Below, piece after piece: positions 1-6,099 of a DNA stretch of 6,364 nt. The stretch covers positions 1-6,364 of the forward strand of contig CANCKV010000203.1 of the NCBI GenBank assembly GCA_947378615.1, in the 5' to 3' direction. The DNA is from Chitinophagaceae bacterium. Its GTDB lineage: Bacteria > Bacteroidota > Bacteroidia > Chitinophagales > Chitinophagaceae. The notes below the pieces were generated by a model. It was not told the DNA's origin. It worked only from the letters and a program-made list of their open reading frames with translations, and did no database searches. A program made the translations under genes and the position numbers. The stretch's first letter is position 1, and every line of letters begins with the position of its first letter.

Positions 1-293
1 AAGAAACTAACTAAGTAATTAAACTTAAAAGATTCCTTAAGGTAATAAACTGCAAAAACTGTAAATACAACCAATGAAATTACTTCTTGAGTAATCTTCA
101 ACTGAAAGCCATTGAATCCCTCAGCATATCCAGACCTATTTGCAGGAACCATCAAGCAATATTCAAAAAAGGCAATTCCCCAACTAACTATGATTGCTTT
201 CCACAGAGGCATTCCAGTATTTTTGAGATTCCCATACCAAGCGAAAGTCATAAAAACATTAGAAACAAGTAGAAGCAAAAAAGCTTTAATCAT
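1..293 (-). CDS. DUF486 (DMT-like) small membrane protein, 3' end cut by window edge
   Basis: Reading the minus strand from the ATG at 293-291 gives 97 open codons that run off the left edge without a stop. The protein has three hydrophobic segments, at about residues 4-20, 31-50 and 67-86. Signature pieces of the DUF486 family are visible: SNVFMTFAWYGNLK (11-24), VSWGIAFFEYCLMVPANR (36-53) and QLKITQEVISLVVF (64-77). Family members are about 110-120 residues with four helices, so one helix and the C-terminus probably lie outside the window. The family resembles half-size drug/metabolite transporters; its substrate is unknown and none can be inferred here. It is transcribed divergently from the gene at 450, across a 156-base gap. 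Family assignment is from remembered consensus and is strong; function is not established. Confidence 0.85.
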   Translation of the reverse strand, partial: MIKAFLLLLVSNVFMTFAWYGNLKNTGMPLWKAIIVSWGIAFFEYCLMVPANRSGYAEGFNGFQLKITQEVISLVVFTVFAVYYLKESFKFNYLVSF

Positions 294-449
294 TTATTTT
301 CATTTTTTAGTAAATCTGAATAGCAAACACCAAAATAAAAGAGTTTTTGTGATAAAATCAGTAAAAAAGTATTTTAAAACAGTCTTTTCTTATTATTGCA
401 GTAAACACTACATTCGTTTTTTTGTTTTTATACTCTTAAATAGAAAATC

Positions 450-740
450 ATGAATAAGTTTCAGGCAATTATTAAGTTCTCAATGGATGAAGAATTCATG
501 ACATTTGTACCCCCACATCGTACTTATATTAATTACCTAATGAACAAGGGAGTAATAGATAGTTATGCTGTAAGTATGGAATCTCAAACAAATTGGATAA
601 CGCTCAATTGTAAATCAAAGGCTGAAGCAGCCGCCATTTTGGCAAAATCCCCTTTGTATAAATATTGGGATTATACCATAGAGGAACTTTTTGTTTATGA
701 TAGTCAACACTATAGATTACCTGCATTGCAGTTTAATTAA
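450..740 (+). CDS. Small muconolactone-isomerase/YciI-like protein (dimeric alpha/beta-barrel fold)
   Basis: This is a 96-residue soluble protein with no signal peptide. The pattern FMTFVPPHRTYINYLMNKG (16-34), then an SYAVSME strand (38-44), a tryptophan (49), a segment around SPLYKYWDYTIEELFVYD (67-84) and the ending LPALQFN resembles small Bacteroidota proteins of the muconolactone delta-isomerase-like family (ferredoxin-like fold). Such proteins usually form dimers. Catabolic activity should not be assumed, because no aromatic-degradation genes are nearby. The ATG has an A-rich leader (tagaaaatcATG) and no Shine-Dalgarno. Two weak promoter candidates lie upstream: TTTTG at 345-349 with TATTTTAA at 370-377, and TTG at 396-398 with TTTTTTTG at 417-424. 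Neither is a full consensus match. Its transcript should end at the hairpin at 791-825. The gene is fairly secure; the family call is moderate. Confidence 0.65.
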   Translation: MNKFQAIIKFSMDEEFMTFVPPHRTYINYLMNKGVIDSYAVSMESQTNWITLNCKSKAEAAAILAKSPLYKYWDYTIEELFVYDSQHYRLPALQFN

Positions 741-790
741 GTAGTGCATGATAGATTCTAAGTAAGAAATTGCAGTAAGACCTACAAATG

Positions 791-830
791 AAAAGCGGCA
801 CATCATTTCATGATATGCCGCTTTTATTAT
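791..830. terminator. Bidirectional intrinsic terminator between convergent genes
   Basis: A perfect 10-bp stem pairs AAAAGCGGCA (791-800) with TGCCGCTTTT (816-825). Past a single C/A mismatch, an inner 5-bp stem pairs ATCAT with ATGAT around a TTC loop. The A run on one side and T run on the other give a U-rich tail on either strand. It lies 50 bases after the stop of the 450-740 gene and about 20 bases beyond the stop of clpC, so it can serve both. Confidence 0.85.
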
Positions 831-845
831 TTAATAAAAAGTGAA

Positions 846-3419
846 TTACAGATTGGTATTCTCTTCTGTATTTGCAATTATCTCCTCAGCAGGTTTAACT
901 TCAAATTTAATCTTGCCTGTTTCTTTTTCTAGTACTGCAAGTAAAGTGTCGCCAGTCTTTATATTCAAATTAAGAATCTCTTCAGCTAAAGGATCTTCAA
1001 GATGCTTTTGAATAGCACGATGCAACGGTCTCGCACCAAAGTTTGCATCATAACCCTTCTCAGCTATAAAATCCTTTGCCTCATCAGTTATCTTCAAATT
1101 GTAACCCATGTTATTAAGTCTCTTATACACCCCTTGCATCACTATGTCAATAATGACAAAGATGTGTTCTTTAGTAAGAGAATTGAATATCACTACGTCA
1201 TCAATTCGATTCAAAAACTCAGGAGAAAAAGTTTTCTTCAATGATTTCTCAATGACTGCTTTATTATTTTCTTCTTGATTCTGAACTCTAGTTGCAGTAG
1301 CAAATCCGACTCCATCACCAAACTCTTTCAATTGACGAACGCCAATATTTGAAGTCATAATAATAAGACTGTTTTTGAAATCTATCTTTCTTCCAAGACC
1401 ATCAGTCAATTGTCCATCATCTAATACTTGTAATAAAATATTATAGATATCAGGATGTGCTTTTTCAATTTCATCTAAAAGGATAACAGAATAAGGTTTA
1501 CGACGAATTTTCTCTGTCAATTGTCCTCCTTCTTCATATCCAACATAACCGGGAGGTGCTCCCACCAAGCGAGTTACAGTGAACTTCTCCATATATTCGC
1601 TCATGTCAATACGAATCAATGCATCTTCACTATCAAACATGTACTTCGCAAGACTTCTTGCCAATTCTGTTTTCCCAACCCCTGTTGGCCCAAGGAAAAT
1701 AAAACTGCCAATAGGCTTTCTCGGGTCTTTCAATCCAACTCTATTCCGCTGAATTGCTTTAGTAACCTTACTAATTGCTTCTTCCTGTCCAATCACCATT
1801 CCTCTCATATCTTCGCTCATTCTACGAAGTTTCTCAGTTTCAGCCTGAACCATCCTCTTGACAGGAATCCCCGTCATCATACTCACTACCTCTGCAATAT
1901 GATCTTCTGTAATTGGATAACGCTTGTGTTTACTCTCCTCTTCCCAAGTATTCTTAGCAGTTTCTAATTCTTCTCCCAGTCTCTTTTCTTTGTCTCTCAG
2001 ACTAGCGGCTTCTTCAAAACGTTGACTTTTTACGACCCTATTCTTTTCAATTTTAACTTCCTCTATTTGCTTTTCAAGTTCTACAATAGCTTCAGGTACG
2101 TTTATGTTTTTTAAGTGTACCCTCGCACCAACTTCATCTAGAACATCAATTGCCTTATCTGGCAACAAACGATCTGTCATATATCGGTCACTCAATTTTA
2201 CACAAGCCTCAATTGCTTCAACATCATAATTTACATTATGGAAATCTTCATACTTACTCTTTATATTAGTAAGAATCTGAATCGTCTCTTCAACGGTCGG
2301 TGGCTCAATTAACACTTTTTGGAAACGACGATCTAAGGCCCCATCCTTTTCAATGTATTGACGATATTCGTCAAGAGTAGAAGCTCCGATGCATTGAAGT
2401 TCGCCTCTCGCTAATGCTGGTTTAAAAATATTGCTAGCATCCAAACTTCCACTAGCACCTCCCGCACCAACTATTGTGTGAATCTCATCTATAAATAGAA
2501 TAACATCTCTATTCTTTTCCAATTCATTCATAATAGCTTTCATTCGCTCTTCGAATTGCCCGCGGTATTTTGTACCTGCTACCAATGCTGCTAAATCCAA
2601 GGAAATTACACGCTTATCAAATAATACCCTACTTACCTTTCTTTGAACAATACGCAATGCCAAACCTTCAACAATAGCAGTTTTGCCTACACCCGGTTCT
2701 CCAATCAGAATAGGGTTATTTTTCTTTCTTCTTGAAAGAATTTGAGAGACTCTTTCTATTTCTTTTTCACGTCCAACTATTGGATCAAGATTACCACCCT
2801 CAGCCATCTTCGTGATATCTCGACCGAAATTATCCAAAACAGGCGTTTTGCTCTTAGCCGAAGCCGTAGCTTTTCCTTGTGCAGTACCGCTACCTTTAGG
2901 TTGTTGAAATCCTCCACCACGTTTTTCATCTTCAAACTCTTCATCAGGATCGTCTTGAAATTCACTTTTTGGAGTACTAGGACTACTTACCATGCCTAAT
3001 TCATTTCTGAACATGTCATAGTCAACTTCAAACTGATTAAGAATTTGTGTGGCAATATTTTCTTTGTTCTTCAGAATACTCAACATGAGATGTTCTGTTT
3101 CTACTAAAGGACTTTTTAAAGCTTTTGCTTCAAGAACCGTAATTCGTATTACCTTTTCTGCCTGCTTCGTAAGAGGAAGGCTATTGATATTGGCAATATT
3201 TTTTCCAGTTTTGTCTTTTACTGCTAATTCTATTTCTTTGCGAAGTTCATAAAGATCAACATTTAATCTTTGTAAGACTTTGATTGCGTTATTCTCGCCA
3301 TCACGAATCATACCTAGTAATAAATGTTCTGTTCCAATAAAATCGTTTCCCAGTCGTAGGGCTTCTTCCCTACTAAAGGAAATGATTTCTTTAACTTGTG
3401 CTGAAAAGTTGTTATCCAT
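846..3419 (-). CDS. clpC: ATP-dependent Clp protease ATP-binding subunit ClpC (Hsp100 unfoldase)
   Basis: This is a complete 857-residue class I Clp/Hsp100 ATPase. It unfolds cytoplasmic proteins and threads them into the ClpP peptidase. Domains in order: two Clp-N repeats (about 5-140); a flexible acidic then Gly/Lys-rich linker (about 145-195); AAA-1 with Walker A GEPGVGKT (240-247), pore-loop KYRG (284-287), Walker B VILFIDE (306-312) and RR at 364-365; a middle coiled coil with a UVR-like segment (about 450-486, [15 protein letters not shown]); and AAA-2 with Walker A GPTGVGKT (577-584), pore-loop GYVG (624-627), Walker B VILLDE (645-650), arginine finger in EFLNR (734-738) and sensor-2 GARPL (795-799). 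The VGF tripeptide at 704-706 sits where the ClpP-docking loop lies. This loop and the UVR segment mark ClpC and not ClpB. All catalytic residues look intact. No clpP, ctsR or mcsB is present in the window. It is transcribed alone, divergently from the STAS gene, and ends at the 791-830 hairpin. Confidence 0.97.
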   Translation of the reverse strand: MDNNFSAQVKEIISFSREEALRLGNDFIGTEHLLLGMIRDGENNAIKVLQRLNVDLYELRKEIELAVKDKTGKNIANINSLPLTKQAEKVIRITVLEAKALKSPLVETEHLMLSILKNKENIATQILNQFEVDYDMFRNELGMVSSPSTPKSEFQDDPDEEFEDEKRGGGFQQPKGSGTAQGKATASAKSKTPVLDNFGRDITKMAEGGNLDPIVGREKEIERVSQILSRRKKNNPILIGEPGVGKTAIVEGLALRIVQRKVSRVLFDKRVISLDLAALVAGTKYRGQFEERMKAIMNELEKNRDVILFIDEIHTIVGAGGASGSLDASNIFKPALARGELQCIGASTLDEYRQYIEKDGALDRRFQKVLIEPPTVEETIQILTNIKSKYEDFHNVNYDVEAIEACVKLSDRYMTDRLLPDKAIDVLDEVGARVHLKNINVPEAIVELEKQIEEVKIEKNRVVKSQRFEEAASLRDKEKRLGEELETAKNTWEEESKHKRYPITEDHIAEVVSMMTGIPVKRMVQAETEKLRRMSEDMRGMVIGQEEAISKVTKAIQRNRVGLKDPRKPIGSFIFLGPTGVGKTELARSLAKYMFDSEDALIRIDMSEYMEKFTVTRLVGAPPGYVGYEEGGQLTEKIRRKPYSVILLDEIEKAHPDIYNILLQVLDDGQLTDGLGRKIDFKNSLIIMTSNIGVRQLKEFGDGVGFATATRVQNQEENNKAVIEKSLKKTFSPEFLNRIDDVVIFNSLTKEHIFVIIDIVMQGVYKRLNNMGYNLKITDEAKDFIAEKGYDANFGARPLHRAIQKHLEDPLAEEILNLNIKTGDTLLAVLEKETGKIKFEVKPAEEIIANTEENTNL

Positions 3420-3443
3420 TTAAATAAATTAAGTTCTCGTTTA

Positions 3444-3451
3444 CAATTATA
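3444..3451 (-). promoter_or_regulatory. Possible -7 element for clpC
   Basis: On the minus strand the octamer TATAATTG differs from the Bacteroidota -7 consensus TAnnTTTG at one position. It lies 25 bases before the clpC ATG. No clear TTTG -33 element is seen at the usual 19-21 base spacing, so the call is weak. No CIRCE-type inverted repeat is visible in the 90-base divergent gap. Confidence 0.25.
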
Positions 3452-3456
3452 AGGAA

Positions 3457-3464
3457 TATTTTTG
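3457..3464 (+). promoter_or_regulatory. -7 promoter element (TATTTTTG) for the STAS gene
   Basis: TATTTTTG matches the Bacteroidota -7 consensus TAnnTTTG exactly. It would start transcription near 3470, giving a 5' leader of about 40 bases before the ATG at 3510. The -33 position (about 3433-3437) reads GTTCT, a poor match, so strength is uncertain. It sits back to back with the possible clpC promoter. Confidence 0.45.
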
Positions 3465-3509
3465 AGGAAATTAATTGAGTTGTTTTAAATCATCAAAAAA
3501 ATATAAAAA

Positions 3510-3908
3510 ATGGAATTCAAAATTGATACCAAGGAGAAATTTACTGTATTAATTCCCTTAGAAATAGCGTTGTCTGACAATATGACTGCGGACATAGTCG
3601 CAGCTTGTGTTCCTTTCTTAGAAAAGGAGATTAAAAATTTAGTACTGAACTTAAAGGAAGTCAAAAGTATTGAATGTGGTATCACAAGGGCATTAGCTGA
3701 TTTACAACAAACCTTTTATGAACGAAATGCTAGTTTTGTAGTTTGTGAAGTAGGAAAAGCCTTAACTGAAACTTTTGAGAAAGAAGATATTATTGATTTA
3801 TTAAATCAAACGCCTACAGAGAGTGAAGCATGGGATATTGTACAGATGGAAGAAATTGAAAGAGAGTTAATGGATGGTTTTGATATGGAATTTGAAAAAA
3901 ATGATTAG
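3510..3908 (+). CDS. STAS-domain protein (anti-sigma-factor-antagonist-like), atypical phospho-site
   Basis: This is a 132-residue soluble protein. Residues 1-95 fit a STAS fold: an N-terminal beta hairpin (FKIDTKEKFTVLIPLE), a first helix (about 23-40), the core strand NLVLNLKEVKSIE (43-55), a second helix (about 57-71), strand SFVVCE (75-80) and a helix with FEKEDII (89-95). In SpoIIAA/RsbV-type antagonists the loop after the core strand reads DSSGLG and holds the phosphorylated serine. Here the same place reads ECGIT (55-59), so the serine is missing. Residues from about 100 form an acidic tail rich in Glu and Asp. No anti-sigma kinase or SpoIIE-type phosphatase gene is in the window. The start has an A-rich leader (tataaaaaATG). 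It is followed on the same strand by rnz. STAS fold: fairly confident. Role as a sigma-factor regulator: unproven. Confidence 0.75.
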   Translation: MEFKIDTKEKFTVLIPLEIALSDNMTADIVAACVPFLEKEIKNLVLNLKEVKSIECGITRALADLQQTFYERNASFVVCEVGKALTETFEKEDIIDLLNQTPTESEAWDIVQMEEIERELMDGFDMEFEKND

Positions 3909-3999
3909 TTGGTTGTTTATTTCATTATTATTCTGTATTATCGTATATTATTTTAATAAGTGGACTGTTTTGAACACTTTTATGCCCTTAAATAAATGA
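3901..3999 (+). CDS. Putative 32-residue single-pass membrane micro-protein
   Basis: A short reading frame begins at an ATG inside the last codons of the STAS gene (ATGATTAG, 8-base overlap) and ends at TGA 3997-3999. The product starts MISWLFISLLFCIIVYYF and continues NKWTVLNTFMPLNK, so residues 3-18 form an uninterrupted hydrophobic helix followed by a lysine. This is the usual make-up of small single-pass membrane peptides. The ATG is preceded by six A bases, the same kind of leader as other starts here, and the overlap would allow translational coupling to the STAS gene. Against it: it is very short, AT-rich DNA readily encodes hydrophobic runs, and I do not recognise a family. It would be lost with normal length cut-offs. 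Confidence 0.35.
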   Translation: MISWLFISLLFCIIVYYFNKWTVLNTFMPLNK

Positions 4000-4010
4000 A
4001 TTGAATCATT

Positions 4011-4057
4011 AGCAACTTTGAATTACTAGATTCAAAAGTTTGGTGCTTTTCGTTTTT
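4011..4057 (+). terminator. Possible terminator or stem-loop upstream of rnz
   Basis: AACTTTGAAT (4014-4023) pairs with ATTCAAAAGTT (4030-4040), with one bulged A and a 6-base loop. The stem can extend outward by AGCA (4011-4014) with TGCT (4044-4047) across a small bulge. The T-rich run TTTTCGTTTTT follows at 4047-4057. It would end the STAS transcript before rnz. The stem is AU-rich and imperfect, so partial readthrough is likely; it could instead be a leader structure. Confidence 0.35.
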
Positions 4058-4110
4058 GGCAAAGAAATTCTTTTTGGGTATTTCATTTATAAACTCAATT
4101 ATATTAACTA

Positions 4111-5013
4111 ATGTTTGGAGTAACTATTTTAGGAAACAATTCTGCGGTGCCTGCTTACGATCGGCATCCTACAGCACAAATAGTTACTTTACAGGATACC
4201 CTCTTATTAATAGATTGTGGGGAAGGTACTCAGATGCAAATCGCAAAATATAATGTTCGTTGGGGCAAGATTAAGTACATTTTAATTTCGCATTTACATG
4301 GAGATCATTATTTTGGACTAATTGGAATGATTACAAGTATGGCTTTGTTAGGCCGTCAAGATAGCCTACATGTTTATGGACCAACTAGATTGAAAGAAAT
4401 AATTGAGTTGCAATTAGCAGTTGCCGAAACGACGATTCCCTTTAAATTATATTTTACAGCACTTGAAGAAGATGGTCTGATTGTAAATGAAAATAAATTT
4501 ACTGTCTCTTGCTTTGCAACTCAGCATAGGATTCCATGCAGAGGTTTTATTATTAAAGAAAAGAAAAAGCCTAGGAAGATAAATAAGGATACCATCTCTA
4601 ATTATCAAATACCTACAGCATTCTATGATCGATTAAAGGATGGTGAAGATTTTACTGCTCCTGATGGTCAAATCATTAAAAATGAGGAAGTAACAATTCC
4701 TACTTCTCCTTGCCGTAGTTATGTTTATTCTGCAGATACAATTTATGATAGAAATATTGCTGAACTTTCTAAAGGGGCAAACCTATTATATCATGAAACA
4801 ACTTATGTAAAAACAATGACTGAAAACGCATTGTTACGTTTTCATTCTACTACACATCAGGCTGCATCAATAGCATTAGAAGCAGGTGTGGAAAAATTGA
4901 TAATAGGACATTTCAGTAGCAAATACGAAAAGCTTGAAGTTTATTTAGAAGAAGCAAAAGAAGTTTTTACAAATACACATTTAGCAATAGAAGGGGTGAC
5001 ACATATTATTTAA
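4111..5013 (+). CDS. rnz: Ribonuclease Z (tRNA 3' endonuclease)
   Basis: This is a complete 300-residue metallo-beta-lactamase-fold nuclease that cuts the 3' trailer from tRNA precursors lacking encoded CCA, leaving an end for the CCA-adding enzyme. The two-zinc site is complete: HLHGDH (61-66) in the SHLHGDHYFGL motif, His139 in QHRIPCRGF, Asp209 in SADT, and His267 in GHFSSKY. The family motifs GNNSAVP (8-14), HETTY (228-232) and HSTTHQAA (245-252) are also present. Residues about 149-195 (Lys-rich, then FYDRLKDGEDF) correspond to the flexible arm that grips the tRNA elbow; it looks less glycine/proline-rich than I remember for the Bacillus enzyme. Length is normal for the short bacterial form. 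The ATG follows a T/A-rich leader (attaactaATG). A one-mismatch -7 element, TCTTTTTG, lies at 4069-4076 without a good partner. It follows the STAS gene and precedes tRNA-Val on the same strand. Confidence 0.96.
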   Translation: MFGVTILGNNSAVPAYDRHPTAQIVTLQDTLLLIDCGEGTQMQIAKYNVRWGKIKYILISHLHGDHYFGLIGMITSMALLGRQDSLHVYGPTRLKEIIELQLAVAETTIPFKLYFTALEEDGLIVNENKFTVSCFATQHRIPCRGFIIKEKKKPRKINKDTISNYQIPTAFYDRLKDGEDFTAPDGQIIKNEEVTIPTSPCRSYVYSADTIYDRNIAELSKGANLLYHETTYVKTMTENALLRFHSTTHQAASIALEAGVEKLIIGHFSSKYEKLEVYLEEAKEVFTNTHLAIEGVTHII

Positions 5014-5111
5014 ACGGAGAAATATTGTTGATGAAGTATGAGTTTGAAATTGTGTGAGGTGTTTAGAGTGGTGGTGAGAAACAAATTATTTTGACTTTTT
5101 TTGAAAAAAGA

Positions 5112-5142
5112 TTTGTCAGTTAAAAACAGTTCCCTATATTTG
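5112..5142 (+). promoter_or_regulatory. Consensus Bacteroidota sigma-70 promoter for tRNA-Val
   Basis: TTTG (5112-5115) and TATATTTG (5135-5142) are separated by exactly 19 bases. This matches the -33 (TTTG) and -7 (TAnnTTTG) elements of the Bacteroidota housekeeping sigma factor at every conserved position. Transcription would start near 5149, giving a 5' leader of about a dozen bases for RNase P to remove. It is the strongest promoter in the window and one of the main grounds for the phylum call. Confidence 0.88.
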
Positions 5143-5160
5143 CACTCCCAAAACGGGAAA

Positions 5161-5235
5161 GGGAGTTTAGCTCAGTTGGTTTAGAGCATCTGCCTTACAA
5201 GCAGAGGGTCGGCGGTTCGACCCCGTCAACTCCCA
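5161..5235 (+). tRNA. tRNA-Val, anticodon UAC
   Basis: A full cloverleaf of 75 bases can be folded. The acceptor stem GGGAGTT (5161-5167) pairs with AACTCCC (5228-5234). The D-arm lies around TAGCTCAGTTGGTTTAGAGC. The anticodon stem TCTGC/GCAGA (5189-5193/5201-5205) encloses the loop CTTACAA with anticodon TAC at 5196-5198. The variable loop is GGGTC. The T-arm GGCGG/CCGTC encloses TTCGACC. The discriminator base is A5235. The next bases are CAT, so CCA is not encoded and must be added after RNase Z cleavage. UAC reads valine GUA and, by wobble, other GUN codons. Confidence 0.97.
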
Positions 5236-5244
5236 CATACTGGC

Positions 5245-5280
5245 AAAGGGTTTCAAGCGATTGAAACCCTTTTTTATTTT
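5245..5280 (+). terminator. Intrinsic terminator of the tRNA-Val transcript
   Basis: AAAGGGTTTCAA (5245-5256) and TTGAAACCCTTT (5261-5272) form a perfect 12-bp stem capped by GCGA, a GNRA-type tetraloop. A T-rich tail (TTTTTATTTT, 5271-5280) follows. It begins 10 bases after the tRNA, leaving a short trailer for RNase Z. Read on the minus strand the tail is only three T bases, so it would be a weaker stop for the genes coming from the right. Confidence 0.93.
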
Positions 5281-5283
5281 AGC

Positions 5284-5303
5284 CATTTGCATAACATTTG
5301 CAT
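5284..5303. repeat. Two direct copies of CATTTGCAT, 11 bases apart
   Basis: CATTTGCAT occurs at 5284-5292 and again at 5295-5303, directly after the tRNA terminator. The period of 11 is about one helical turn, a spacing seen in protein-binding sites. It is short, and its role, if any, is unknown. Confidence 0.4.
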
Positions 5304-5345
5304 TACAGATTTCATCTCTATCTAAGAGCCTGAATCTAAAAAGAA

Positions 5346-5705
5346 TTATTTATTCTTGTCATTCCCATTATCATTCCCCACAGGTAGTAATTGAGTATAA
5401 CCAATCCCATATTGTTCAAATGGGAATCTCTCTCCCTTAAGTTCAAGGTAGTTTAATAATCTATAATGACTAAGATTTATAACCATGTATATCTCTCTAA
5501 AATCAATATTGTTCATATAAGAAAACAGAAATACATCATAAGCGTCCTTTTCAATTTGTTGAGCCACTACCCTATCTATAGGTACTTCAATAGTGGATAC
5601 ACCGATTGTTATTGGAAATGTCTTTCCAATCAGGTGTTGATAATTCGCCGCTATAGATTCGGCTAATTGTTTGTCGAAAAAAAATCTGTATTCATTTACT
5701 TGCAT
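5346..5705 (-). CDS. Hypothetical protein, paralogue of the upstream neighbour
   Basis: I do not recognise this family. The frame can begin at 5750, giving 134 residues and a 35-base overlap with the upstream gene. I prefer the ATG at 5705-5703, giving 119 residues: similarity to the neighbour begins just after it and the start then sits 10 bases after the neighbour's stop, a typical operon spacing. The protein is soluble, with no signal peptide or membrane helix. Visible landmarks (119-residue numbering) are EYRFFFDKQLAESIA (5-19), LIGKTFPI (25-32), YDVFLFSYM (56-64) and FEQYGIGY (96-103). It ends in an Asn/Asp/Lys tail (GNDNGNDKNK), where TCATTCCC repeats with a 12-base period at 5359-5378. 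It probably shares a transcript with the gene at 5716-6099. No clear terminator follows on its strand. Function unknown. Confidence 0.65.
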   Translation of the reverse strand: MQVNEYRFFFDKQLAESIAANYQHLIGKTFPITIGVSTIEVPIDRVVAQQIEKDAYDVFLFSYMNNIDFREIYMVINLSHYRLLNYLELKGERFPFEQYGIGYTQLLPVGNDNGNDKNK

Positions 5706-5715
5706 AACATAAGGT

Positions 5716-6099
5716 TTAGTTATTAATAAAGTCATCGAATTCATCAACAATCGGAGGGACTACCATTGAATAGATGATGCCGAACTTTTCAAAAAGTTCA
5801 TTTTCCATATTATGGAACTTCAATAAATCAATAAGTCTCACCGTTCTTGAGAGTGGAGAGTTCATTAGTTCATTTCTGTTTTCAAGGTTTCTAAATTTTG
5901 TTTTTACAAACACATCAGCACCTCTAAAATTAATGGGGTCAAATATTAATTCTTCAATACTTGACATATATTTTTTTCCATTAAAATCAATTGGAAATAT
6001 AGGCTTCCCAATTAACTTATCTGAATATTCAAACATTATTTTCATCGCCAAGTTGTGTTCAAAAAGAATTGTATAAGATGATAAATCGGTAGTTGACAT
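5716..6099 (-). CDS. Hypothetical protein, first gene of a tandem paralogue pair
   Basis: This 127-residue protein belongs to no family I recognise. It has no signal peptide or membrane helix and looks like a small mixed alpha/beta protein. It shares landmarks, in the same order, with the downstream neighbour: YTILFEHNLAMKIM (9-22), LIGKPIFPI (29-37), ADVFVKTKF (61-69) and LFEKFGIIY (102-110) followed by a proline-containing segment. The C-terminus is acidic (VDEFDDFINN). The ATG at 6099-6097 has a weak leader; TTATTTTG, a one-mismatch -7 element, lies about 20 bases upstream on the minus strand. Together with the next gene it forms a likely two-gene operon pointing back toward the tRNA. Small paralogues in tandem occur among immunity proteins and other accessory genes, but nothing here fixes such a role. 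Confidence 0.65.
   Translation of the reverse strand: MSTTDLSSYTILFEHNLAMKIMFEYSDKLIGKPIFPIDFNGKKYMSSIEELIFDPINFRGADVFVKTKFRNLENRNELMNSPLSRTVRLIDLLKFHNMENELFEKFGIIYSMVVPPIVDEFDDFINN

Noticed and set aside
112..453. Plus-strand 113-codon open frame
   Set aside because: It lies mostly opposite the DUF486 gene, whose minus-strand protein has clear family motifs; the plus frame has no recognisable features and ends in low-complexity sequence.
1521..1967. Plus-strand 148-codon frame opposite clpC
   Set aside because: Antisense to the highly conserved AAA-2 and middle region of ClpC; composition (Ser, His, Phe, Asn) is that of an antisense shadow.
5307..5337. Imperfect hairpin (AGATTTCA with TGAATCT, inner CTCT with AGAG) after the paralogue operon
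   Set aside because: Positioned for a minus-strand terminator, but the stem is broken and no T-run follows on that strand.
5774..6076. Plus-strand 100-codon frame opposite the 127-residue hypothetical
   Set aside because: Both strands are open, but the minus frame is longer, resembles its neighbour and fits an operon; the plus frame is Ser/Phe/Asn-rich as expected of antisense sequence.
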